Source: Oleiphilus messinensis
GTDB lineage: Bacteria > Pseudomonadota > Gammaproteobacteria > Pseudomonadales > Oleiphilaceae
DNA: 64,000 nucleotides
Reading direction: 5' to 3'
Assembly (NCBI RefSeq): GCF_002162375.1
Contig: NZ_CP021425.1
Coordinates: 5,101,001 to 5,165,000 of the forward strand
Part shown: positions 26,433-36,732 of the stretch, piece after piece
How the letters are laid out: every line of letters starts with the position of its first letter
Numbering within the stretch: the stretch's first letter is position 1
Position numbers and translations under genes: made by a program
The notes under the pieces: model-generated
What the model saw: only the letters and a program-made list of their open reading frames with translations
Databases searched by the model: none
What the model was told of the DNA's origin: nothing

Positions 26433-27227
26433 TTAGATTAATGCATCACTGATCACTGCAAATTCCGCCAGGCTGAGCTTCTCGGCACGTAGACCAGGAT
26501 CAATGCCCAGGTCTTCCAGCTGATTCGCTGAAATCATCCCGCCCAGAGAATTGCGGATTGTTTTACGGCGCATGTTGAATGCTGACGAAACAACTTGATT
26601 CAGTTTTACGGGGTCTTTGACTTCAATGGGTTTTTCGGTATGGGGGATCAAACGGACAATGGCCGAATCCACTTTAGGTCGCGGTTTGAATGCACCCGGC
26701 GGCACAATAAAGAGGGGTTGTACCCGGCAATAGTACTGCAACATGATACCGAGTTTGCCATATGCTTTTTCACCCGGAGCCGCCGCCATGCGCTCTACAA
26801 CTTCTTTTTGCAGCATGAAATGCATATCCTGAATCGAACGCTCGTGTTCCAGGATTTTGAAAATTAACGGGGTCGAAATATTGTAAGGCAGATTGCCAAC
26901 CATTCTCAGTTTGTAATCCCCTTTGACAAGGGTCTCGTAGTCAAACTTAAGGGCATCACCTTCATGAATCTCAAAGTTGCTGTGATTAAAAAATTTGGTG
27001 CGCAGAATGGGGATTAAATCGCGATCCAGCTCCACGACATCAAGATGCCCCTCCGTTGCATCCAGCAAGTGTTCCGTGATTGCCCCCAGACCGGGACCGA
27101 TCTCGACAATATGATCCCCGGGTTTGGGGTTAATCGAGCGGATGATGTTATCAATGATATTGGCATCATGGAGAAAATTCTGACCAAACCGTTTTCTTGC
27201 CTGATGCCCGGGGGGCGCTGCACTCAT
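26433..27227 (-). CDS. rsmA: 16S rRNA dimethyladenosine methyltransferase
   Basis: A 264-aa KsgA/RsmA that dimethylates two adjacent adenines near the 3' end of 16S rRNA, using S-adenosylmethionine. RKRFGQNFLHD, the SAM motif VEIGPGLGAITEHLL, and NLPYNISTPLIF are all present, with the helical C-terminal domain (FNMRRKTIRNSL). Normal length. It lies between pdxA and apaH. Confidence 0.97.
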   Translation of the reverse strand: MSAAPPGHQARKRFGQNFLHDANIIDNIIRSINPKPGDHIVEIGPGLGAITEHLLDATEGHLDVVELDRDLIPILRTKFFNHSNFEIHEGDALKFDYETLVKGDYKLRMVGNLPYNISTPLIFKILEHERSIQDMHFMLQKEVVERMAAAPGEKAYGKLGIMLQYYCRVQPLFIVPPGAFKPRPKVDSAIVRLIPHTEKPIEVKDPVKLNQVVSSAFNMRRKTIRNSLGGMISANQLEDLGIDPGLRAEKLSLAEFAVISDALI

Positions 27228-27256
27228 GAACTTACCTAATTAATACAATTGCTGAC

Positions 27257-27290
27257 GTTTAAATCTGAACAAAGTTTAAATCTAAACAAC
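27257..27290. repeat. two-copy 17-bp tandem repeat between pdxA and rsmA
   Basis: GTTTAAATCTGAACAAA followed immediately by GTTTAAATCTAAACAAC: 14 of 17 positions are identical. It lies in the 131-bp gap upstream of rsmA. Confidence 0.7.
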
Positions 27291-27358
27291 TCTTTGTTTT
27301 ATCCCTGCACAACTCGTTATTTTTTCCTGAAATGCACCGAACCATGCAGAATACACAG

Positions 27359-28372
27359 TTAACTCAATGAATACGGCAAATTTGCTGACATTTCCAGTGC
27401 AACCGTGATCGCGGTCTGCAAGCTCCCGGTGTCTGCATCGCCGCTGCCTGCCAAATCAAACGCCGTGCCGTGATCCACAGAGGTTCGGATAAAAGGTAAC
27501 CCCAGGGTGATGTTTACGGCATTGCCAAAACCTTTATATTTTAGCACGGGCAAGCCCTGATCATGGTACATCGCCAAAACCGCATCCGCCTGCGCTAGCC
27601 ATTTTGGGGTAAATAACGTATCCGCAGGCAACGGCCCGATCAGTTCCGCGCCCTGATTTCGAAAGTGATCAAGCACGGGCTCGATTACATCAATTTCTTC
27701 CCGCCCCATATGCCCGCCTTCACCGGCATGAGGGTTCAGACCTGCTACAAGAATGCGGGGCGTCTGTATTCCAAACCAGGTTTTCATGTCCGAAATCAGA
27801 ATCGACAGCACTTGAGAGAGGCGTTCCTGGGTGAGGGCCGTTGAGACCAACTTCAAGGGAATATGAGTCGTCGCCAGGGCCACTCGGAGCCCTTCTGTCG
27901 CCAGCATCATGACGACTCGCTCACGACCGGCCAGGTGTTGCAGAAACTCAGTATGTCCTGTAAAGCTGATTCCTGCTTCATTGATCACCCCTTTATGTAA
28001 GGGGCCCGTAACCAAAGCTGAAAATTCTCGGCGCTGGCAACCGTTAACAGCCTGACGCAAGGTATCCAGAAGATATTGTGCGTTCGCCGTTTGGGGCACT
28101 CCGGGCTCAACCTGAACTGCCATTGCTACCGGATAGACCGTTAGCACACCTTGCCCGAAACAAGGCCGCTCGCCTCGTTGATAATGTCTGATTTCACAGG
28201 GCATTCCCAATTCCTCGGCCCGTCGAGTCAGCATTTCAGGATCCGCGATCAAAATAATATCATCTCGCAGGTGCGCGCTCTGGGCGAGCTGAATACAAAG
28301 GTCTGGCCCGATTCCAGCCGGTTCGCCCGGTGTAATCGCCAACAGCGCCCTTTTTTCACGACTTGATGTCAA
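27359..28372 (-). CDS. pdxA: 4-hydroxythreonine-4-phosphate dehydrogenase
   Basis: A 337-aa PdxA of the vitamin B6 pathway. TTG at 28372 is chosen because GAGG precedes it by 6 nt and it gives the usual N-terminus ([16 protein letters not shown]). Longer open frames upstream lie inside surA and have no family similarity. The metal-binding segments [10 protein letters not shown] and [14 protein letters not shown] and the [15 protein letters not shown] block are intact. It overlaps the last 17 nt of surA. Confidence 0.95.
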   Translation of the reverse strand: MTSSREKRALLAITPGEPAGIGPDLCIQLAQSAHLRDDIILIADPEMLTRRAEELGMPCEIRHYQRGERPCFGQGVLTVYPVAMAVQVEPGVPQTANAQYLLDTLRQAVNGCQRREFSALVTGPLHKGVINEAGISFTGHTEFLQHLAGRERVVMMLATEGLRVALATTHIPLKLVSTALTQERLSQVLSILISDMKTWFGIQTPRILVAGLNPHAGEGGHMGREEIDVIEPVLDHFRNQGAELIGPLPADTLFTPKWLAQADAVLAMYHDQGLPVLKYKGFGNAVNITLGLPFIRTSVDHGTAFDLAGSGDADTGSLQTAITVALEMSANLPYSLS

Positions 28373-29678
28373 TGTATGCCTCACCCTTGATTTCAAGCAA
28401 CCATTTCTGCAATTCAATCTCGTACTTACGCTGTTGCAAAACCTCGCGTGCCTGGCTGGCCTGGATTTCTTCACCAAGATCTTTTTCCCGTTGATCCTGA
28501 ACCTCAAGAATATGCCAACCAAATTCGCTACGGAAAGGCGCGCTGAGTTCACCGGCTTTGGTTTGCAGCATGACCTGTTCGAACTCTGGAACCATTTCCC
28601 CTGGGCTAACCCACCCCAGGTCTCCCCCACTTACGCCGGAAATAGGGTCTTCGGATTCTGATTTTGCCAATTCGGCAAATGCCCCACCGTTCTGGATTTT
28701 CCGGTAGATATCCTCAATTTTGGCTTTCGCTTCCTGCTCGGTGCGAATCTCGCTGGGTTTAATCAGAATATGTCTTACTTTCCGTTGCTCGACTAACTGG
28801 GATTGCCCGCCACGTTTTTCAAGCACACTGACCAGATGAAAACCACTTGCCGTTTTCAACGGCCGACTGACCTGTCCGACGGCGAGTTGGGGTACAACAT
28901 CCGAAGCTAACGATGGCAATTCATTTTCTTTTCGCCAGCCGATCACACCGCCGTCCAAAGCATTGCGTCCTTCCGAGCGTGCCACAGCCATTTTCTGGAA
29001 ATCTGCTGCAGATTTGATTTGATCTGCAATCGCCTGGACTTCTGCCAACTTCATTTCAATGACCGAATCAGGGGCACCTTCCGGAACAGTGATCAAGATG
29101 TGACCTAACAGATATTCAGTTGCGGTTCGATTTTTGCCCACAGAGGATTGCAAATAGTTTTCTACTTCAGAATCCGTAACCCGAACCCGTCCGCCAACCC
29201 GACGCTGTTGCACACGACTGATCAGTAACTCTCGTCGAATTTGCTCCCGGGCCTCAAGAAAGGAGACGCCTTCGCTTTTCAATGCTTCTTCAAACTCGGC
29301 CAGACTATAACCACTCCGCCCGGCGATATTGGCCATTGTCTCAGCCAGCTGGGCATCAGAGATCCGTAAACCTTCCCGGTCAGCCATCTGTAATTGAATC
29401 TGCTCCAGTATCAATTGTTCAAGCACCCGTTGACGCATTACATCTGCGGGCGGCAAAGGTGTATTCTGGGCATTAAGACGCGCGGTAATGGTCGTCATCC
29501 TGCTTTTCAATTCTGACTGTGAAACGATACCGTCTTCAACAATCGCCAATACACTATCAATGGCTTCATAGGCACTGAATGCCTGAGCACTGTAGAAAAG
29601 AACGGAAACCCCTAGTGGTAACCACTTCATTCTCCCCACCAAACCTGCCAGTTTTTTAGTTGACGAATTTTGCTTCAT
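28356..29678 (-). CDS. surA: periplasmic chaperone / peptidyl-prolyl isomerase SurA
   Basis: A 440-aa SurA that escorts outer-membrane proteins. Signal peptide ending AQAFSA; the N-terminal core helix block [21 protein letters not shown], then two parvulin domains ([15 protein letters not shown]... and [15 protein letters not shown]..., each ending F.VE-type strand [10 protein letters not shown]). The ATG at 29678 has AGGGGA just upstream; an ATG 30 nt earlier has none. It lies between lptD, one of its main clients, and pdxA. Confidence 0.96.
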   Translation of the reverse strand: MKQNSSTKKLAGLVGRMKWLPLGVSVLFYSAQAFSAYEAIDSVLAIVEDGIVSQSELKSRMTTITARLNAQNTPLPPADVMRQRVLEQLILEQIQLQMADREGLRISDAQLAETMANIAGRSGYSLAEFEEALKSEGVSFLEAREQIRRELLISRVQQRRVGGRVRVTDSEVENYLQSSVGKNRTATEYLLGHILITVPEGAPDSVIEMKLAEVQAIADQIKSAADFQKMAVARSEGRNALDGGVIGWRKENELPSLASDVVPQLAVGQVSRPLKTASGFHLVSVLEKRGGQSQLVEQRKVRHILIKPSEIRTEQEAKAKIEDIYRKIQNGGAFAELAKSESEDPISGVSGGDLGWVSPGEMVPEFEQVMLQTKAGELSAPFRSEFGWHILEVQDQREKDLGEEIQASQAREVLQQRKYEIELQKWLLEIKGEAYIDIKS

Positions 29679-29714
29679 TTTTTCCCCTGCACATCGCTCA
29701 CTGATCATGCGCGT

Positions 29715-32228
29715 TTAGTTCATTCGTTCTTCGCGTTCGGAGAACCCGTTTATAGCGGCATCAATTCCGGCCCAGGAGCCGCTGGTCAACCCGGAAAGCC
29801 GACTTAATTCAAAGCGCAGCAGCAATCGGTTATCCACCTCCTGATCTGAAGTCAGATAACTGTGATTCAAGACCTGCACCCGCCAGCAACAACTACTGTA
29901 TTCCAGCCCGGCAACCGTTCCAATCGTACGGCTGTCAGCCAATTCATAGAACCAGCGCCCGAACAAGGCCACCTGATCTCCAATCGGCACAATAGCCGAA
30001 ATATCAGATTGTTCCAGCTCACCTTCCAGATACCGGTGACCAATATTCAGGACATACTCATAATCCGGTGAATGCACCTGCAACCGGGTAGAGCCCTCGG
30101 TCGTATTATCATTGCGAGCGTCCCACAAACCACCAATCCGCAGGGCCATCCAGTCGTTAGGTTCAATCACAGCCTCCCCGGCAATCAGGGAGTCTGTGCG
30201 CACATCCGTGCCCCGACCTTTCAAGTCGACCCGGCGATCCTCAAAATAATAAATCTGCCCCAGACTAATACTCGCGCGCTGAATACCGTTTGCCAACTCT
30301 GAAAAACGAGAGGTTACGGCGACAGTCAAGCGGTTATTATCACCAACCCGATCCTGTCCCGAGAAACGGTCTTCCTGGAACAATTGGTTGAAGCGGAATG
30401 ATTTCAGATCCGTATCAAAATCGGGATAATCCGATTGATCTTTATGGGGGGAGTATACATAGAACAAACGGGGTTCCAGAGACTGGCTGAATGATTCACC
30501 ACCGATGCGCAAGGTACGATCAAAAAACAGTCCGGAGTCCATTGAGACAAAGGGTACCGTTCGACTCAAATGATCATCGACATCAGCTTCCTGATCATCC
30601 AGCAAGTAATCAGTCTGATCCAGCCTTACAGCCGTTTTCCAGAACCCCCATTCTTCCCGCATTGGTAACGACACGGAGGGGCTCAGCCACAAGCGCTGGC
30701 CATTGACCCGGTCAGCCCCTTGCAACTCGTCATTGTCCCGGTAGAAGAAAGCGTACATGGAGTCCAGGCGATAATCCAACTCGGCCTCGGAATCGACGAA
30801 TTCAAAGCTGATCTCGGGCAAACGGGCGTAAGGCTTGTCCACCTCTGCAATGGTGTCATCAATCGTTTGATACCCTTGCAACGTACCATACAGATGCCAG
30901 CGATCCCCCTGACTTTCAACCTGCCACTGCCGATTCAAATGAGTCTGCTCTTCGATATTCAAGGTGCGATTCAAATCAGACAGATAGTCATCATCGCTGA
31001 TGGCTTTCACTTCGATTGATGAACTGAAACCATAAGGTAATCCCGCCTGCTGGTTAAATCCGAAGGCCCACCGCTCCCCTTTTTTACTCGGGAAACTTCG
31101 CGCAAATTCATCATCTTCATAGATGTAGCCCAAGGACATTTCTGTATAACTGAACCGGTTGAGGTAACGCCCCTCTATTTCAGTCAACAGCCCACGACCA
31201 TGCATATATTGTGGCGCGATTGTCGCATCGTAATTGGGCGCAAGATTCAAATAATAAGGCGTACTGAGGTACATACCGGTTCCGGCATTCGAGGTACCGA
31301 TGGACGGGTATAAAAACCCGGTTTTCCGGCGGTCATCAATCGGAAATGAGAAATAAGGGAAATAGGCAACCGGGATATCCTTGATGCGAAACACGGCATG
31401 TTTCGCGACACCAAAACCTTCTTTGCGGTCGAGATCGATACTTGCCGCTTCCAACGCCCAGTCGTTATTGTCTGGAGGGCAAGTCGTAAAATAACCATTT
31501 TGAATTGCCAAATGCTCGGTACCGGTGCTTTCGACGACCTCCGCCGACCCTCGCATTTTATTTGCGTGATACAAATAATCTGCACCGGTAATACTGAAGT
31601 AATCCTGATTCATATCGTAACGAACCTGCTCACCTGTTAGTGTGAACACGGGCGCTCTGAGTAAAATGTTGCCCTTCAACTCAGCCTGTTCGTTTTTTCG
31701 ATCCAGGGTTGCCCAATCCCCCCGTAAAAAGAAATTGCCCTGCCACACCTCGACATCACCGTGCAGGGTCGCGCCTTTCTCGAGAAAACTCTCACTGGTT
31801 TTTGCTGAAACATGCACCGCAGCTGGATTATCCAGGGTGATTGACGGCGCGGACAACAGGTAGTTGGGCACACGGTAATCACCGCCACAATAAGCAGGCA
31901 CCGCTGCGCGTTCCGCTTCCGTCAATGCATAGTATGGCACCCAGTCCAGCTCTGCCGCAGAACGCTTGTCTGTTGCCACGTCCTGACTCGAGGCAGAAGC
32001 TTCCTGCGCTACGAGGGATGATGCGCACAGTAATGTGGAGAACAATGTCGAGGAGAACACGGTTAAAGAAAACAATGGGGCAGCCCTGGACCGCGCAGAT
32101 CGGCAAACAGAGGCAGATCCTCCAGCCTCTTCGGACCGCAACAGGTTCCAACCTGTTCGAAACAAAACAAATGAAGTGCTACCCGCGACGGATCGTGCGC
32201 GACTTAGCCATAGTCTGATCAATATCAT
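29715..32228 (-). CDS. lptD: LPS-assembly outer-membrane protein LptD
   Basis: An 837-aa LptD that inserts lipopolysaccharide into the outer leaflet. After a long N-terminus with a signal-like stretch (about residues 50-75), an N-terminal OstA-like jellyroll (ITLDNPAAVHVSAKTSESFLEKG...) precedes the 26-strand barrel. Cysteines that form the essential disulphides are visible: one in YCGGDY, one in TTCPPDN, and the pair in YSSCCWRVQVL. The start codon is uncertain; a later one would give a more normal signal peptide. It heads the operon lptD-surA-pdxA-rsmA-apaH. Confidence 0.95.
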   Translation of the reverse strand: MILIRLWLSRARSVAGSTSFVLFRTGWNLLRSEEAGGSASVCRSARSRAAPLFSLTVFSSTLFSTLLCASSLVAQEASASSQDVATDKRSAAELDWVPYYALTEAERAAVPAYCGGDYRVPNYLLSAPSITLDNPAAVHVSAKTSESFLEKGATLHGDVEVWQGNFFLRGDWATLDRKNEQAELKGNILLRAPVFTLTGEQVRYDMNQDYFSITGADYLYHANKMRGSAEVVESTGTEHLAIQNGYFTTCPPDNNDWALEAASIDLDRKEGFGVAKHAVFRIKDIPVAYFPYFSFPIDDRRKTGFLYPSIGTSNAGTGMYLSTPYYLNLAPNYDATIAPQYMHGRGLLTEIEGRYLNRFSYTEMSLGYIYEDDEFARSFPSKKGERWAFGFNQQAGLPYGFSSSIEVKAISDDDYLSDLNRTLNIEEQTHLNRQWQVESQGDRWHLYGTLQGYQTIDDTIAEVDKPYARLPEISFEFVDSEAELDYRLDSMYAFFYRDNDELQGADRVNGQRLWLSPSVSLPMREEWGFWKTAVRLDQTDYLLDDQEADVDDHLSRTVPFVSMDSGLFFDRTLRIGGESFSQSLEPRLFYVYSPHKDQSDYPDFDTDLKSFRFNQLFQEDRFSGQDRVGDNNRLTVAVTSRFSELANGIQRASISLGQIYYFEDRRVDLKGRGTDVRTDSLIAGEAVIEPNDWMALRIGGLWDARNDNTTEGSTRLQVHSPDYEYVLNIGHRYLEGELEQSDISAIVPIGDQVALFGRWFYELADSRTIGTVAGLEYSSCCWRVQVLNHSYLTSDQEVDNRLLLRFELSRLSGLTSGSWAGIDAAINGFSEREERMN

Positions 32229-32571
32229 GTTGCCTGCTGGTGAGTTATAATTCCGCAGTGTATTTATGAGCTTTTTTTCGATTAGTCCTGGTACTCATCA
32301 CGATTAATACCACCCATGATCAACGCCTTTTGGCTTACAGCCTGATATTCAACACCACTGCCGGGGAATAATCAGATACGGGGATAAAAACACGATTCAC
32401 TCAACCCGTATACGAGTGCGAATTAAACCGGACTCGTTAATACAAACACGCTGTAAGCTTTAATGACACGGGTGAGCATAATAAAGCCCGGTAAACACCG
32501 CAGAAGAAAGCTATGATTAAACGCGAATGATAAACTGATCTGCGACGAGTCACAAACCCATCTGCATAATA
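32229..32571. promoter_or_regulatory. divergent lptD / amgK intergenic region
   Basis: A 343-bp gap holding both promoters. I see an inverted pair ACGAGT / ACTCGT around 32412-32437 and a TTATAAC -10-like element close to the lptD start on the minus strand. No sigma-E consensus could be matched with confidence and no small gene is supported. Confidence 0.4.
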
Positions 32572-33645
32572 ATGAGGCAATTGAATTTGGAAAATTCTCG
32601 ACAAGCGGCAAGGGAGAACTGGTCTCAAGCCCAAATCCAAAGACTTTTCCCGGAAGATTACGAAAAATACAGGGCACAACTGAGCTTCACACCCGTTTCG
32701 GGTGACGCCAGCTTCCGTCAGTATTTTCGAGTGACCCTGACACCGGAAAAGCACTGGATCATCATGGATGCGCCGCCGGAAAAGGAAAACTGCGAGCCCT
32801 TCATTGCCATTGCTCAACACTGGCACCGCTACGATATCGCCGTTCCGGAGATTCTTGCTCAAGATCTGGAACAAGGCTTTCTACTCCTGACCGACTTTGG
32901 CGACCAGCTCTACCTGGATCACCTACAAAATGGACGTGCCGATGAGCTCTATGGAAAGGCCATTTCCACACTTCTGCACATCCAGCAGGCACCCGAGAAT
33001 GATGAATACACCCTGCCTGCCTATGACGTCGCCCTGCTACAACGGGAGATGGCATTATTTCCAGACTGGCTACTGACTCAGGAGCTGGACTACACGCTGT
33101 CGGATGCCGAGCAAACTCTGCTCAAAGAGACTTTTCATATTCTGGTCGTCAATGCTCAGGAGCAACCCCAACTCGCCGTGCACCGGGATTATCACTCCCG
33201 AAACCTGATGATTCCCCGGAATCCGGAAACCATCCCCGGAGTGCTTGATTTTCAGGATGCTGTCAAAGGGCCCATCACCTATGATTTAGTATCCTTGTTA
33301 CGGGATTGTTATATTCGCTGGCCACAAGCCAAAGTAGAGCAATGGCTGCAAGACTATTGGCAACAAAGTCAGGCGGCAGGATTACACCAGGTCGGGCTAC
33401 CACGGTTCCGCCGCTGGTTTGATCTGATGGGTGTGCAGCGTCACCTTAAAGCAGCTGGAATTTTTGCACGCCTGCATTTGAGAGACGGAAAAAAAGGTTA
33501 TTTGAAGGACATTCCGCTCACGGTAAGCTATATCACGCAAGTGTGCCAACACTATCCAGAGCTCAAAGGCTTTGGTGACTGGCTCGGACAACAGATTGTC
33601 CCTCGCTTGCAATCTCTGGCCTGCCAGGAAGAGGTTGTCTCATGA
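32572..33645 (+). CDS. amgK: N-acetylmuramate/N-acetylglucosamine kinase
   Basis: A 357-aa aminoglycoside-phosphotransferase-fold kinase that phosphorylates recycled N-acetylmuramate at C1 in the MurU-type peptidoglycan salvage pathway. Visible: PVSGDASFRQYFRV near the N-terminus, the catalytic loop VHRDYHSRNLMI and GVLDFQDAVKGPITYDLVSLLRD (metal-binding Asp). The 3' end overlaps murU by 4 bp, the standard arrangement. Confidence 0.94.
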   Translation: MRQLNLENSRQAARENWSQAQIQRLFPEDYEKYRAQLSFTPVSGDASFRQYFRVTLTPEKHWIIMDAPPEKENCEPFIAIAQHWHRYDIAVPEILAQDLEQGFLLLTDFGDQLYLDHLQNGRADELYGKAISTLLHIQQAPENDEYTLPAYDVALLQREMALFPDWLLTQELDYTLSDAEQTLLKETFHILVVNAQEQPQLAVHRDYHSRNLMIPRNPETIPGVLDFQDAVKGPITYDLVSLLRDCYIRWPQAKVEQWLQDYWQQSQAAGLHQVGLPRFRRWFDLMGVQRHLKAAGIFARLHLRDGKKGYLKDIPLTVSYITQVCQHYPELKGFGDWLGQQIVPRLQSLACQEEVVS

Positions 33646-34382
33646 AAGCCATGATCCTGGCTGCCGGAAAGGGTGAGCGGATGCGTCCGCTTACGCTGAC
33701 GACTCCCAAACCGCTCCTTATGGTCAGATCCAGACCGCTCATTGAACATCATATACTGGCATTAAAATCCGCCGGCATCGGCCACATTGTCATCAATGTA
33801 TCCTGGCTGGGGGAGAAAATTGAACATCACCTCGGCACAGGTGAGCGCTTTGGTGTCTGCCTTGAATATTCCCACGAAGCCACCCCGCTGGAAACGGCAG
33901 GGGGGATTCAAAAAACACTCCCGAAGCTGACTACAGAAACACCTTGGTTTATTGTGGTAAACGGTGACGTATGGACAGACTACGACTACAGGGAGCTCGT
34001 GCAGCTCGGGCACCAGCTTGAAACGTCCACAACGGGAACCCAAGCAAGTGAAACCGAAAGTCGACCCCACGAAATCAAAGGTCACTTGGTGCTCGTAGAC
34101 AACCCGACGCACCATCCTGAAGGTGATTTCGCCCTAAGTGCAGGGCAAGGGCCCATCAAAGCAATACAAAATTCAGGACAACAGCAATATACGTTCTCTG
34201 GTATCAGCCTGCTTAACGCATCATTGTTCGGGGAGTTAAAGCCCGGTGTAGCCCCGCTTGCACCATTGCTGCGAAATGCCATTGCCAAAGGTCAGATCAG
34301 CGGGGAGTATTTCAACGGAGAATGGTCGGATATCGGCACGCCTGAACGCTTGGCGCAAGTCAACAGTACACATCAAGTATGA
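33642..34382 (+). CDS. murU: N-acetylmuramate 1-phosphate uridylyltransferase
   Basis: A 246-aa nucleotidyltransferase making UDP-MurNAc from MurNAc-1-phosphate, the step after AmgK; together they bypass de novo synthesis and fosfomycin-sensitive MurA. The signature MILAAGKGERMRPLTLTTPKPLL and the metal-binding VNGDVW are clear, as is WSDIGTPERL near the end. A short polar insertion (residues about 125-145) is unusual but in frame. Confidence 0.93.
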   Translation: MKAMILAAGKGERMRPLTLTTPKPLLMVRSRPLIEHHILALKSAGIGHIVINVSWLGEKIEHHLGTGERFGVCLEYSHEATPLETAGGIQKTLPKLTTETPWFIVVNGDVWTDYDYRELVQLGHQLETSTTGTQASETESRPHEIKGHLVLVDNPTHHPEGDFALSAGQGPIKAIQNSGQQQYTFSGISLLNASLFGELKPGVAPLAPLLRNAIAKGQISGEYFNGEWSDIGTPERLAQVNSTHQV

Positions 34383-34438
34383 GCGCACATCAGGTTTAAC
34401 GGATTATCATCAACATCAAATCGCGGAGAACAATAACC

Positions 34439-35236
34439 ATGTGGTTCGGAAAGTTTTACGGCAGCGTCATGGGGTTCATGACGGGAGGCCCTCTCGGGGC
34501 CATGTTTGGTATGGCAGTCGGCAACCAGTTTGACGAACAAATCAGTCGATTCTTTCAACAGCAATGGGATTATCGGCTTGACCATGGCAACCCCGCCGCG
34601 AAAAAAGCCATGATCCATTCCGTATTTCTCTCTCTGGGCTATATCGCAAAGCAAAGCGGACGGGTAACCGAAGCCGACATCGGTTTCGCCGATACTGTTA
34701 TCCACCAGTTAAAACTCAACGAACAGGAACGCAAAATCGCCAGATCTTGTTTTACGCAAGGGAAATCAGACCACACGGCGGTAAGTGATGCACTAAAATC
34801 ATTGAAAGGTAAATCCCTGCTGAATCCGCAGTTTCTAGCATTAACTCTAAGTGTCCTGTTCCAGTTTTCAGCACTCGATCAGCAACGGTATCAAGCCAGA
34901 CTGAAAACACTGGAACAACTGTGCCTGCAACTCGGCATATCCCGCAGACACTTTGCGCAACTGCATGCACAGTTCATACAACAAACACGCAATAACTTAC
35001 CCACAGCGTCACAGCTGAGTACTCGCGAAGCTTATCAGTTATTGGGACTGAGAGAGAGTGCGGATATGGATCAAATCAAGCGGGCGTATCGAAAACTGAT
35101 GAGCCAATACCACCCGGACAAACATGCCGCTAACGGCACCAGTGAATCGCAACTGCAAAAAATAAAAGAAACCGCACAGAAAATCCAGGCGGCCTACGAT
35201 CTGATCAAACGAGAGCATCAGGCAGCACTGGCTTAA
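34439..35236 (+). CDS. djlA: DjlA-type membrane co-chaperone
   Basis: A 265-aa DjlA: an N-terminal glycine-rich membrane segment (WFGKFYGSVMGFMTGGPLGA), a TerB-like helical domain (residues about 55-175), and a C-terminal J domain with HPD in SQYHPDKHA. It recruits DnaK at the inner membrane. It sits 56 nt after murU, and this window has a second membrane J protein at 16786. Confidence 0.92.
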   Translation: MWFGKFYGSVMGFMTGGPLGAMFGMAVGNQFDEQISRFFQQQWDYRLDHGNPAAKKAMIHSVFLSLGYIAKQSGRVTEADIGFADTVIHQLKLNEQERKIARSCFTQGKSDHTAVSDALKSLKGKSLLNPQFLALTLSVLFQFSALDQQRYQARLKTLEQLCLQLGISRRHFAQLHAQFIQQTRNNLPTASQLSTREAYQLLGLRESADMDQIKRAYRKLMSQYHPDKHAANGTSESQLQKIKETAQKIQAAYDLIKREHQAALA

Positions 35237-35256
35237 ACCGCTTTTAACGTTGTCCA

Positions 35257-36732
35257 TTAACGCCGGGTTCGGGCCCGAATCCCCGGCGCATTTCGCTTCA
35301 GCCAGCCAGCAATACGATTCACCAACATTCCTTTGTCCCTTACCCGCATGGCGTTCGTCAGCGTAATGCTCACTTGTTGATAACCCGAAAACCCGCTACG
35401 CAGAGCAACACCTTTTCGGTATCTGCCCGCCTCCAGGGTACTTGCATTCTGTTTATCCAGCAGATCCAGCAGTGGTGCGCGCCAATTTTCACCCAACGCC
35501 TCAAGCATCAGTGCGCCGCCATCATCCGGTAAATCAGCCTCGAGCCAGATCATTGCCCCCGCATTCCGGCTACCACTGCCCGCTGCAACAGATTTAACAT
35601 AGGTGAGAATCGCTTCCACACCATCCCCCACACCGAGTAACACAAGATTCTGATACCCTTGGGAGCGGGCATACTCAATCGCAGCGCCAATACGGGAAAT
35701 GGCAACTGCCAGAACCTCCTCATGGGAGAAAAACAATGCTTTATCTGCAGCGGTCATTTCGGTCTCTGGAGGGGGCTCAAGCTCGGCACTTTCAGTCTTC
35801 TCATCACTTTCAACCTTAGCATCAGTTTCAGCGCCACCGCCGGTTAAATCAATACTCACATTTTCACTTTGGCCGGCGCCATTCTCATCACTTTTCGGAT
35901 TAGCGGTTTGCTCCTCGACCGGTTCCGGATTCGTTTGCCCAGCCCCCTCTTCCTGAGCGGACTCGCCCCCCTCACTGGCCGCTTTGTCATTCCCCTCAGG
36001 CACTTCAGCCTCTGCATTGCCGTTTTCATCCGCTTCACTTTCATCCGGTTTAGGGCCCGGATAGCGATCATACTTTTTAACGGGTAGTTCACGCTCTGGT
36101 GGACGCAGATGATCCTGAGAAGGCATGGAAATCGCGATGGTATACCACCCCTGATCAGGCAATTCTTCCCGGAGCGGATCAATAAGCTGCGGCCAGGCCG
36201 AGTGCTCACTCAATCCTGGCACTAATATCACAGCCCCTTGGGGTTGCCCGGAACGCTCCTTTTCAAGCAAGGCCAAAAAGCGGCCATCTTCTGCACCAGT
36301 CTGCAACCAAACCTGTTTATGGGCTTTTTGTTGTTCCGCCAGAAATGACTCCGACATCGCCTGGGGATTGAGATGGACTCGTGGCAAACTGGCGGCCTTC
36401 TGCCGTGCCGCTGCCTCACGCTTCAAATCCTGCATAGGGTCCACTTCAGCATCCCCAGCATCTTCAGCCCCCCCAGCCTCTTCAGTCTCTTTATTCTCTC
36501 CCCCGTCGCCATTTCCTTCGGTACTGTTATCCTCGGAGCTGTTCTCTGCACTGCTGCTCTCTGCACCATCACTGACCACGCCCCCCTGAGCATCCTCCGG
36601 TGGCGTTTCAACCGCCAAAACATGTGAAGCGGGAAGGAGGTACAAAACGACCAGGCATAAACCAAATAACGTCAACCGACCAAGTACTTTGGAAGCAGGT
36701 TGTTTGTGTTTGACAGGGACAAATAAATTCAA
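35257..36732 (-). CDS. DUF3530 alpha/beta-hydrolase-like protein with acidic inserts
   Basis: A 491-aa exported DUF3530 protein. After a signal peptide (cleaved about VLA) come two long Glu/Ser/Gly/Asn-rich acidic stretches (residues about 42-95 and 225-315) that interrupt the hydrolase-like fold. Fold pieces visible: GAVILVPGLSEHSAWPQLIDPLREELP, WYTIAISMPSQ, and NLVLLGVGDGVEAI where a nucleophile-elbow GxGxG lacks Ser. The missing Ser argues against classical esterase activity. It is monocistronic and convergent with djlA. Confidence 0.8.
   Translation of the reverse strand: MNLFVPVKHKQPASKVLGRLTLFGLCLVVLYLLPASHVLAVETPPEDAQGGVVSDGAESSSAENSSEDNSTEGNGDGGENKETEEAGGAEDAGDAEVDPMQDLKREAAARQKAASLPRVHLNPQAMSESFLAEQQKAHKQVWLQTGAEDGRFLALLEKERSGQPQGAVILVPGLSEHSAWPQLIDPLREELPDQGWYTIAISMPSQDHLRPPERELPVKKYDRYPGPKPDESEADENGNAEAEVPEGNDKAASEGGESAQEEGAGQTNPEPVEEQTANPKSDENGAGQSENVSIDLTGGGAETDAKVESDEKTESAELEPPPETEMTAADKALFFSHEEVLAVAISRIGAAIEYARSQGYQNLVLLGVGDGVEAILTYVKSVAAGSGSRNAGAMIWLEADLPDDGGALMLEALGENWRAPLLDLLDKQNASTLEAGRYRKGVALRSGFSGYQQVSITLTNAMRVRDKGMLVNRIAGWLKRNAPGIRARTRR

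Noticed and set aside
28373-28630. N-terminal extension of PdxA
   Set aside because: This stretch lies entirely inside surA in another frame and shows no PdxA similarity; the TTG at 28372 with a ribosome site gives the normal length.
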